The translations under genes and the position numbers were made by a program. A stretch of DNA of 64,000 nt from Epiperipatus broadwayi (taxonomy: Eukaryota; Onychophora; Udeonychophora; Euonychophora; Peripatidae): NCBI GenBank assembly GCA_028023455.1, contig JAQFVV010000151.1, forward strand, positions 1,857,097 to 1,921,096, given 5' to 3'. The notes beneath the pieces are model-generated. The model was not told the origin of the DNA. It made no database searches and worked only from the letters and a program-made list of their open reading frames with translations. Each line of letters starts with the position of its first letter. The stretch's first letter is position 1. Positions 13,401 through 25,400 of this stretch are shown piece by piece.

Positions 13401-16400
13401 TATTATTTGATATAAGTATAATATTGAATAATGTACATTTAGAGCACATGCTGCAACAAAATCCAAAACTTATATATGTTTGCTAACAACTGGCCAGTTC
13501 ACCAGTTCAAAATTGATATTTATAAATATATGGACTTTCTAATTTCCGATTTTCTTTTTTAGCAGCAAAATATTTAAAAAATTTTATTTTTGTACTTAAA
13601 TTTTTGGTTGTTTTACAACAGCGTGTTGAAACCGCCGGAGGGCGGGCTCGGTTTGTAAACAAAGATAAATATAATGTTGCCGGGGCCGGGTTTCTTTTCT
13701 TTTTTTTTTTTTGTTGGCTTTGGTTTTTTTTTTTTTTTTTATCACATTTATAAAAGTAATATCAAATCAAATTTTTTTTTAAACACGACCAAAAAAAAAA
13801 AATAAACAAATGCATAAAAAAAATTACAAATAAATGAATTTACAAAAAAAGTACTTAATTTTTTTTGCTTTTGATTCTTTTCATTATTTATATTTTCAAA
13901 GGGGACGGAGTTTTTTTTTTTTTTTCCGTCTACGTATTTTTTTGTTGTTTTTTTTTTTTTTTTTTGTTGTTGTTTATCACATTTAAAATAAAAGTACGGT
14001 GGCTATCAAATCTATTTTGGCTACCTCAAACAAAAAAACCCAAAAAAAAACATCGATTAAAAATGATTTTTAAAAAGTAGTTAACCGATTTTTTGTTTGT
14101 TTTGATTCTTCTCATTAAACCCTTTCTATTTGCGGTTCGGTATTGTACAACAAACAAAAAATCAGCTGATTCAACTACTACTTCTTCTTTTTTTTTTTTT
14201 TAGGTTTGTTTTGTTTTTATTTTGATAAATTATAAATAAATCTATTGTCCGTTTAACGGTAACATTTACAAGCCAAAGTCCAACTTTGGGAGAGGGGGGG
14301 AAGGGTGTTTCCAATTGCTAACAGAACGGAACGCCAACAACTCGAAGATTGACCAAGTTTTGACGGTAATTCCCCCCAAAAAACATCAATATATACGGCA
14401 ATTAAAAGCAACTTTTTGGGCTCTTCAGGAAAAAAAAACAAAAACAGCAGGCATGCAGCTTCAAGGTGTTTTGTTTGATAAGCCGGTTCCAGCAGTCAGA
14501 GAAGAATCCTTGTTCTTTCTTTGACATTCGGAAAACAAGTTGTCCTATTTCAGCTATTCGATTAATCAGCTCGCAGTTATTCTCGCACGAAACGTGACTT
14601 AGAGCGTGATTTGATGGGAATCGTGCTTTTAACTACACTTGGCCCATTTTTTCAGCAGGAAATGGGGGCTAGGGAAGCATGAGACTCTGCTGATAATTGT
14701 TAGTAGACCTTCCTAAAACATGCGAGATAGAGGGGGAGGTGGTCTTAATGAATATTAAAATAGTTTCGACAATCGTAATTCCAGCCACCCTCAGACAATA
14801 CTGTAAACAAAAGTGAAATGTGATCGCACATCCGAAATGCTTAGCCCGAATCTGAGCTGTAAGCTGACACGATAGCTTCTGTGGCAGATTGGCTAAATGT
14901 CACATTTCTGTGCATTAGCATAGAAATAAACACAGCAGCCAGTACCCTCCCCCGTATCAACGGACTATTTCTAGGCTTATGCGTTAGAAATAGAACATTC
15001 GATAGCGGCGGAGGCCACCTAAACGGCATATTTCTGTGCGCTAGCATAGAAATAACGCCCTCTGGCAGTTTCAACACGCTATTGTAAAACAACCAAATTT
15101 TTTTTTTTTTTATTAAGACAGTTAATCATATTTTGAAAATGTTATACATATGCATATAAAATTAAAAATAATCAATTTAAAACAATTGAAATAGACAACT
15201 CACTATAAATAAAAAAAATATTTAATACATCAACCCAGCTTTCATTCCTTAATAGAATTTTTTCAAGATATTTTTTTTTTTACACAATCATATGATATGA
15301 TGTGATGCACTATGACTTCTTATTCTGAATCTCTCAGCAACTATGCCCAGAGAAATCTGTTAGCCACTTTACCTTCCCTTTTTATTCCCTGCTCTAAGTT
15401 TTCCCATATTCTTCTCTATCCTGCTCCATTCCATTTCCACAACATAATCTTTGTCAACTCCATGGCCTTTATATCTAAATCCCCCTTTTCCCAAACCTAG
15501 TATAAAAACCAATAACATACTTTCTGTATAATCACTTAGTTTATATTTATTCTTCCACAACTGCATTATTTGTACCCTTTCTGCTTTCAGGCATTTACAT
15601 TCAAATAACAGTTGCCTAATATTTTCTATACCTTCATTATACAATTTGCAGACTAAATCATCCATATTTTTCCATTTATGTGTATATTCCTTGTAGCTAA
15701 AGATCTCATTCGAGCCTTAAACAGTAAACTAGTTTCCTTGCTATTATCATAAATTAACTTGCACTCAATATTCTGTCTACTTATATATATATATATATTT
15801 AAACTCTTTTTACTTTCCATACTAGTTCTCCATCTCACCAACCCCCTATTCTTTATTGATGCATCTATTCTTCTATTCCTTATTACTATAACATTCAACA
15901 ATTCTCCTAACACAATCATCCCACCTTACTGACAAATTCTTTATCCAAATCTTCTGCATACCCATTGCCTTTCTCGCCCATCTTATTGCCTGCTCTTTAT
16001 TCATAACCCAATTAAATACTATTCTGGCTATTCTCTTATTATCCATAAACTGCAATCTAACGAACATTTTCCATTTTGCATCTCTCATATAAAAACTTGA
16101 CCATCCCATTTCTCCTTAAATTACCTCCTTTGCCAACCACACATCTGCATCTAATGCATGTCTTTCTACTTCTATTTGTACTTTTTTTTAAGTAATCTAA
16201 TACCCCTTTACTATCACATAATGCATTGTTACCATCCGTTAACCCTGCTATTGCCACTCCCTTCCATATTCTAGCTACATCATATTTATTATATGAAAAC
16301 ACTTAATTTCTTTATCAATTTCTTTCTTTTCTTTACTTCATTTATCAGTTTTTTCTCCCATTGATCCAAGCAATTTCTCTGATTAGTTAAGACAATTCTC

Positions 16401-19400
16401 AAATAGTTATACCTATTCACCACACTTAACTTTATATCCCCCAATAAAAATTCTTTGTCTTCTCTTTCCTCAGTATTAATCATCATTACTATTGATTTTT
16501 CTTCACTAAATTTAATCCCCATCTCTTTACCCATCCTTGCCCTTGTCCTCAGCATAACTTCCATGACCAATTACTTCTACAGCAACTCCTACAATGGATA
16601 TTATTTACATTACATTACAATAAATATAATTATTAAAATACATACATTAAATATAATTAGTAAAATACTTATATGTACATAAAAATGATTAAACTTATTA
16701 CAATCCTTTTTTTTTCTTATAATATATATATATACAAATGATCTAAAAAAAAAAACAACAATAAAAATAATTCCTTTTATTTTTAAAATTATAGCTAAAG
16801 TTTCCAATAATCTAACATTGCCCATTTTCCTTCTAATTGTGATGGACCTTTAACCATGTTTACACAAATAAATGTTTAAATTTTCTTGAATATACAAAGT
16901 TTCAAACATTTTTTTTCCTTGTAATTTCTAACATACTTTATTGCCTGAATATTTTTATCATAATTCATTTTATGTATAGTATCCAAAAAAGGTATATATG
17001 GCCCTGATCTTATATCCTTTCTATTAGTTGCCCTATCATGCTCCTTATCTCTTTCCATGGCAGTCTTTCCTATCTGACTTATATCATATTGTAAAATGTC
17101 ACAATTAATTTTATAAACCAACCCTACACTATTTTTAATATTACCCATCCTTTTTGAGTTACACATTCATTTCCCTAAAGGTTTACTAGTTTTTCATCCT
17201 ATCTTAATATCATCAGGTAATTTTTCTTTTATCAATGTCTTATATAAATGCTCAGAATATGGAACTGAATCTCACTTTCTATTTTTATACCTTGTATATT
17301 ATTATTATTATTATTTATTTTTGAAAATTTTTTTAATGTCTTTTCTTTTATATCCCATACTAACATAATCATTCTCATCTTCCAATCTCTGTTCAAATGT
17401 TTTTTTTATATTCAATGTTAACCTATCATTTCTTAACTTAAACTCTTTCTAAGCTGCTATTTTCTGTGACCAAATTCATATCAAGACGAAAATTCCAAAC
17501 ATCTTCATTTCAAAAGATAACATACCATATCAGTCAATCTTCTGAGATTTATATTTATTAAAATATCCCTTGTTGTTTATTTTCTGACTACAATTGTTGT
17601 AAAGTATTCTTACGAATTTAACTTCATTTAGATTTTAAATAAAAATTTTAGTGAAATATTTGTTCTACTGCAATCTTAGATTTGAATGGAATAAATTGCT
17701 TTCACAGTGCTTTTGATTGTTTTAGAAATAATCAGCAAGATTAATGCCATATGTGGTTTGACGAAATGATAAAGCAGCAGACTTTGGCGCTCAAAATTCA
17801 CAGCTTCCGCTTCAGCTCTATCATTTCTGGTGGTGAAACTTCTTATGATTTTCTGTGCAATAAAATACGTTTTTTTATTGGGTCTGAAAAGTTTTAAAAC
17901 AGGCAAAATTCTCCATACAGTAGTGCCACTCAATGCAAGCCAGAGTAAGAAATGGATGCCAGAAGACTTGTGCATAAAACCCCTATCTAGTGCCTACTCA
18001 TCCATATCCCCAGACTAGTTTCTAGCTTATGGCTTTCATCAGTGAGGAGCTTTGGATCTGAGAGCACTGCACCTAGATCTTAGGATCTAATGCAACCCTC
18101 TAGCAACAACTTTTTCTCTCTACTTAACTACAAAACTATGAGTTTAAAATTGAAAACACAACTACTGTATGGAGGGTTTTGCCTATTTTAATAACAGTTA
18201 TGAGCAAGCATAAGAAATGGTGATCATGTGATGTTTACTGTAAAGAATCTGGAAAAGTTGCTGGAAAGGATCTAGAGAATTAGATACTAAATGAGTATTT
18301 GGTTTAATGGCATAAATTTCGCATCCTGATGTGGTCTTTATTCCCTGGATTCTTACATGAAAGCACTAAAGAAAATTAAGATAGAACACAAAGCAGTGGA
18401 AAATAACATGTTGACTGTAAATCAAAAGATAGATTCAGAAATATTGTTTTTTGTAAAAACATACAAAACATAAGAAAAAGACAAATGAAGTGAGTGGGGA
18501 AACACTTTGAGAAGAAGAGGTAAATAAGAAAATGGTATTTATGAATACGTGAAATAGGAATCAGTCAAACCATTTGAGAGAGAATTTGGTCAACTACAAA
18601 ACATTTTTGACAAGCAGTAAAATTAATGAAAACAAAAAATATTGACAGTGAAAGTTTTTATTACTGTTATGAACAGAAAATTTTTCTGAATTTTTACCTC
18701 AAGTTATACAAGTTTGGATTTAAAACGAGAAGTTTTATTTGTTTAAGTTTATAAGTAAGCATCACATGACTTTTTCTAAACTTACTTTTAACTGTTCTAG
18801 CCAATAGTGACTTCTTTGTTCACTCATTGCCGTTAATTTAAATGTGTAATTAAAATAATTAAATAGGTTATCATGCAATAGTCTATAAGAAGTTTGAGTA
18901 CTGGAAGTGAATTGACATTTGGAGTCATCATCCATGGACTGATGTCTACTATTTGAAAGTGAATTGACATTTGGAGTCATCATCCATGGACTGATGCCTA
19001 TTACTTTACCACTGCATTAAACCATAGAGGATAAGCAATTGTGTATTTATAATACAAAGTACTGATTTCTAGCTGATGTCGTCCATCATGGCGGTAACTG
19101 CGACATATTAACATTTATTCCTCGTGTTAATTTCTTTTAATTGGCTATGATTTTCTCAGCTCATTGATCTGAAATTAGTTTGGAAATAACACACTTTGAG
19201 TTGTCAGTTTTGAACTCATTGTAGGCACTTTTGATGCTATGTCAGAAAAGTGGTAAGAGTTAAACAAAGCGTTACTCTATAAAGTTTATAATATTTAAAA
19301 CAATTGAAAGGGAAAAAATGGCAAGCAACAGAATGAATTTAGTAATCATTAGACTGAATATCCTATTGTAAAAAAAAAAATGGTGGTCAGCTTTTAGTCT

Positions 19401-22400
19401 TTTCATTCTCTTGGAGATGGTGAACTGCAATCTGTATAATTATAAACGATCAATATCAACTTGGTGCAGTTTAATTTAGTCTGACTTTTTTAATTATGTT
19501 TTTCTTATAAGTGAAGGCACAAATTCTTTTTATTTTTCTTAAATAAGAGCAGTATTTTATACATGATAGCTTTGACTTAGTTGAAAGTCTTCTTAAAACT
19601 CTTTATGAATGACAATAGCAAAGAGATTAATCCATATATTTTATCTCAGAATAAGAATATATTGCTGCTAATGCTTGTTGAACACCACCAAGTTTTAGAA
19701 TATCTTAAGACTATTCAAACAAGTTGTCTCTATAACGATTCATACAATTTCTTAAATTACAGTGAGCATCTATTCTGAGAATAGTTTATTTATTTTATAA
19801 ACTGAACAATTAGTACAAAGTTATTTGTCATATATTAATATTTTTCTTCATTTTTAAAATTAATCTTTCTTCAATCTAAAGGAATGGGAGTTGCTTAGTT
19901 TAGTTTCAATTATATTCTATTTAGGACAGATTCTTGCATTGTCAGATAGCGTTTTTCTGCTTTAATTATTTTCTCCATCAACCTCTTTTTTCCTTCTATT
20001 CAATTTGCTTCTAAGGCATTCTTCACCGTTCTGAATAGCTATTGTTGGGGTCTATCATCAAAATGTTTTTTTTTAAATATTAATTTTTTTGTAAAGAAAA
20101 GTTAAGTTATTTAGTAAGCATTCAAATCTATTTCTCCTAACTTTAGCTCTGTGTAGTAAGTTTGAATAATGAATAGATGCCAGATAGTAGTACTAAATAT
20201 AATAATCTATTGATTACACAAGATGGCAGAACTGGAGTAGGAGAAATAGATTTGTCGCTTAAAAGTAATGTTTAGGCTACGGTCATGTGATTTTGTTGGT
20301 GTTGTATGGTTAATTTCGAAAATGTTGCCTTTACATATGTAATTCTTTATTTTAGTAATTATAGGAAACCAGGAAGTGACGTGCAATACGGCAGAAGATG
20401 TCATTAATTGTCTGGAAACTGGATCGTCTCTTCGACACATAGGCTGCACGCTAATGAATGAGCATTCGAGTAGATCTCATTCAATATTTACACTTGTTAT
20501 AGGTAATCTACATTTTGATTATAAAATTTTATTCAAAACATAAAAATGAATATCATTTTCATAATTAATAAATTTTAATTTACTCTTAGATATATTTAGC
20601 CAGTAGTTTTAACTAGAAGCATTTTTAAGGTGATTAATATATTGTTAATCAAGCAATATATTGAATTTTATAATTGCCAAATGTTAGAAATGTGAATGGT
20701 GGAGCAATGTCTAGCATCAGAAGAAAAAAAGCAAATGGAGTCAGTAAAATATCACATGATCTCTGTCTTTAAATACTTTTTAGAAAAGAATCTATTTCTT
20801 TTACTTTAGTTCTGCCATAAGCTTGCGTAATCAATAGATGTCAGATGGATAAGAATTTATTAAACTCTCTGTCATCTTTTGATTATCTTACTTTATACAA
20901 GATGGCGGAACTGTAATTGAAGAAACAGATTAGCTACTTAATCAGTCATATTCTTATAGATCTTTTAAAAAAAATCATTTACTTAAAAAAAGATGTGTTT
21001 AGGTTATTGATTTTAATTATATAAGAATACTTCTCACTATCTTAAACATTATCTTCTAGATTTTTAAAATTTTTTATTACTTTTGTGTTATTAATAAATT
21101 ATCAAAACGTTTTGCCCGAGTTGGGGAGTTATCATTAATCTACATTAAAGAATAAAATATTTTGCTTTTTTTTTTTAGTTTGCGGCTTTACTTGTAAATT
21201 TTTTATTTATTAATATTTTAAAAAGAAGTAATATAGATTCAAATTTAAAAGTGTTTAGTTATTGTTAAAGTAAATTGAGTAAAATGCATGCTGGAATATG
21301 CTATGTTTAATGTATATTTTGGAAAATACTACTCATAACTAGACTATTATTCTTATGGTCATTGGAGCACAGGATTTTCATTGTAAATCCGCTGCCTAAA
21401 GGCGAGCTAAATGATTCGAAAAGTCTTCAAATTGGGATATCTCCATGAAACTCTTTTATTTAATTTTCTCATATCTCATTTCTTTCAGACAGTTTTTTTA
21501 ATATCTTGTTTTAAATTTCTGTGATGTTTGAAGTATTTAACAGAATAATATATTGCTGTATTTTAGAACAATCTTGGACGGACAGTATTAAGGTGGATGA
21601 TGGAAGTGGATTTGTAAATAATGAAGGTAAAATGTTTTAATTGCATTTAGAAGTTTTTGCAAAAAATTTTATTTGCACTTTTCATTGTTTCTTATATATA
21701 TTTCAGATAGTTTTACGCAGTATAGATATGGTAAATTTCATTTTGTTGATTTGGCCGGGTCAGAAAGAGTCGATAAAACTGGGAACACTGGAGAAAGATT
21801 TAAAGGTAAAAATATAATAAGCTTATTGTTGGTAATTCTTTTATTTACGCAGATACAGAAACTTGGATATGAAGACTATGAATTTATTGAGTAAACCTGA
21901 TACCAAGAGATCCACATGAAACATGAAAAATTACATTATACCAATTTTTTGATAATTAAGCTTTCAAATATTTCATTAAAAAAACATACAAGCTGTTCTG
22001 CAGTTAAATTATTGTAGGAAAATAAGACTCTGAAGAAAACCACTATATAGTCAAAATTGTTAGAGCTATCATAATTAAAGGAAAAAGTGTAGTAAATTCA
22101 GGAATAAGTATACTTTTATGTAATTATAACTTTAAAAATATGGACTTTACCATCTCTCTTTTCTTTTTTTTGATTTTTTGATTTGTTTTTATTAATATGT
22201 TTATACTACATTAGACATTCACAATAAGCCTGCACTCATAAAATAAATAAATTGATTTTAGTATAAATTGATATCAAAATTAATCAATTCAATAAAAATA
22301 TAAGAACAAAAGAACCTTGATAGAGGATAATCTATAACAGGTTTAATAGCATTGTTATATCAAAGAATAATAAAGCTTTCATATTTGAATTTAAAATAGA

Positions 22401-25400
22401 CCAAGTAACTGCAAGCATATGTTTACATGAGCAGTTCTTATTGCCCTATTCTCGTACCATTTATTGTAAAATTTCCAATAATCAATTGACCTGGAGTGTA
22501 ATATAGTACTTATTATATTCCCAGACTGGTCTCTGGTTTTTGCCCTTATCAGTGATAAATAGGATTGAAAGCTGGAATTAATGTACTTTCATATATAGTG
22601 GTCATGTTTTTAATCCTTTATACTATTCAAGCTAATATCCTGAAACTTAACAAATCTCTAGATTTTGAACCCTAGCTAATTTGCTTGCATAGTTTTATAG
22701 ATCATCTGACACCAGTTTCCTAATATTTTAGAGACCTCTGTTTTAAATCAATTATAGGCTCCTTCTACCCTTTGGCTAGAAAGATTAACATTAGAAAGAA
22801 TGATGCATGAGTTTTTTATATGCTTATTTGTATGAAAAAAATCATGTATTATTGAAAGTATACCTTTTTTATATGAAGGCTGATGACGATAACTAGGCAT
22901 GAAGGTTCAATGATTTTTAATCACTGTCAGTAGTTTGACAGCAATATAATTTATTATAGTTTTTTTAATAGTGAGAGCTGCATAAACTTTAATAGCCTTC
23001 ACCAAATAGGAACTATGCTTACTGCACAATTAATAATTATAGTATAATCAAATATATAATAATAGTAGTATATAAATATTTTAATATATATATATATCAA
23101 ATAATTGGAAAATCTAGTTTTTGAAGTCTCATTTAGTTTCTCTGTAGTGGCACGAAAAATAATATAGAGTGCAACTTTTATGATCAGTTCTTATCTCCAT
23201 TAAAATACTGTCCCTACAGATTTGCAAATGTATCTCATACTTTTGTCTAATTGTTATGCGTACATATATGGAAATATTTTAAGTTTGCAGTCCCAAAGGT
23301 AAGTTGAGTCTATATGGCGACAGATACTATAAACAAGCAGTAACATTTTATTATCATTGTTGGTAGTTTGCCATTGTCTGCCAACCTGCAAGATAATTTA
23401 TTTTAATATTTTTATTTTAAAATAATATGTATATGTACATTAAAGACTCACTGTAGATTGTGATATGAACATACTTTGTTGATAAACATCTAATTTACAA
23501 AAATTAAAAACATAATATAGTTGTATTTTCTCCAAAATCATTATTTACGAATATTGAAGCTTTCATGTCTTTACATGAATTAATTGTCTACAAATTTTTC
23601 TGCCATTGATTCTAAAGTTTAAATAGTTTTTTTTATTTCACTTTGACTGATTATCTTTTAAGTCTTAATTAATTTTGTTCTGGATCTGTTAGTGTATTAA
23701 AATTGTTCTCATGTTAAGTTCTCTGCCTAAATGCATATTGAAGTAACTAGGTTAAAGGAGGATATGATGTTTTAAGCTAGAGCATTCGACTATCTCTTTT
23801 GGTAGTTTGCAGATGCTTGTTACTTTCGTAACACAATTTTTTTTAACACCTTGGTATATTTAATACTAGGTATAATCTTAAATGACTTTCTTACATTATA
23901 AGGCAGTCACTGTAGAATTAATTTTTAAAACTTTTATTTTTTATGTTGATCAAATTTTATTTTATTTTTTTTAAGTTATTTATCGATCAAAAGTATCACA
24001 TGATTCTGGCTACCAATTTTACCACTTGTAAAATTGAGTAATGAATAGATCTAGTACTTATTAAATCCTTATTCACTGATATCTTATCCATATTCCCAAA
24101 GCAGTTTCTGATGCATGGCTTTTGTCAATTGAGGAATTTTGATCATGATCCAATGTTCACAAATTTTTTTGGGATCTAATGCACATTTTATCCAACAGCA
24201 ATCTTTTATTCTGTTATGTACTCTCAAGTTATTAATTGAATTTCAAAAGATCTTAAATTTTTGAGTGAACACCAAGTTGCTTCAGAACTATACAGATCTC
24301 ACACTAGTTCAGTAGTATTATATTTTGGTATCCCACAGGTTCATAACTCTTCCCTGACAAAGGCCGTAAGTCAGAAACTAGATTGGGGATATGAATAGGT
24401 TGTTTGATATGGATATAATAAGCATTATCATCTGACATCTATTGATGACTCAGACTCAGAATAGTTGAATGAACTAGAATAGTATCCAATAGTGTTTATT
24501 GATTATGTGAAATTATATATTATAAGTTGTTTAATAAAATAAATATTGCTTTAAACATTTATATGTTATATGATAAAAACCCACTCCAGAATAAACTTCT
24601 CCAGCTTAGTTTCTGGTTTGAAAATGTTTATGGTTTTCTACTTAGTTTTAATCTAAATAGATAGCAAATTACCAACCAATAGATGGATGGGTAACTGGAT
24701 TGACTGTAGGATAGTCATTTGATAAAAAAATTTAATTTGCCTGCAATCTTCACCTGTCTGAATAATTTTACCCACCTGGATTCAAACTCCAGAATTGTGA
24801 GCATGGCAGACAAATAGACTGACCTCTTTATTATGAAGCTTAAGACTTTTTGCATATATATTCAGAATTTGCAAAAACATTTTAATGTCTGCATAATGAA
24901 AAGGTTTTTCTTTTATGGTATCAAATCAGCTGAGCGCACTCACGTTCAGTGATATTTACCAGAATCATAGCTCTCACGGATAATAATGTATGTTGCTTGT
25001 TTTATACAGTCGGATAATGTATACATTTTAGTTAAATTAGTAAATTTAAATATTTCATTAGTAGATAACTGGACGCTGTAATAGATAACTGGACACCGTT
25101 TTATTTTTTGTTGTTGATATTATTGTTGACAATGAATCATGTCTCTCTGAACTTTCTGTTTGTATCATATTGCTCCAAACACAAGAGTGAAGGTCTGTGT
25201 GTTAAAAATATAGCCATGTTACTATTTATGGTCTAAAATTGTTTTTAGCATGCCTATATAACCTATTTACGCTGCACTCATCTAGTGGAGATATTAGCTT
25301 TAGATTCCCTGTAATATGCAGCAGAGCAGTCTGAGGGATTTTTGTATACAATTGGTGGTACTTCTTTTATAATTTATTTTTGGTATTATTGATTAATCTA

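Larger units (their letters stand above)
12434..20355 (+). other. Intron, 7922 bp
   Basis: GT-AG intron. Contents in order: foldback 12469-12743; AT-rich unique-looking DNA to 13600; a 1.5-kb TIR element 13603-15097; minus-strand LINE relic 15369-16570; minus-strand Penelope-like relic 16876-17240; HH-B element 17892-18195 with an intact hammerhead; a 52-bp tandem duplication near 18905; a foldback at 20125-20253. In 17240-17880, 18200-18900 and 19010-20120 nothing clear is seen. Confidence 0.75.
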
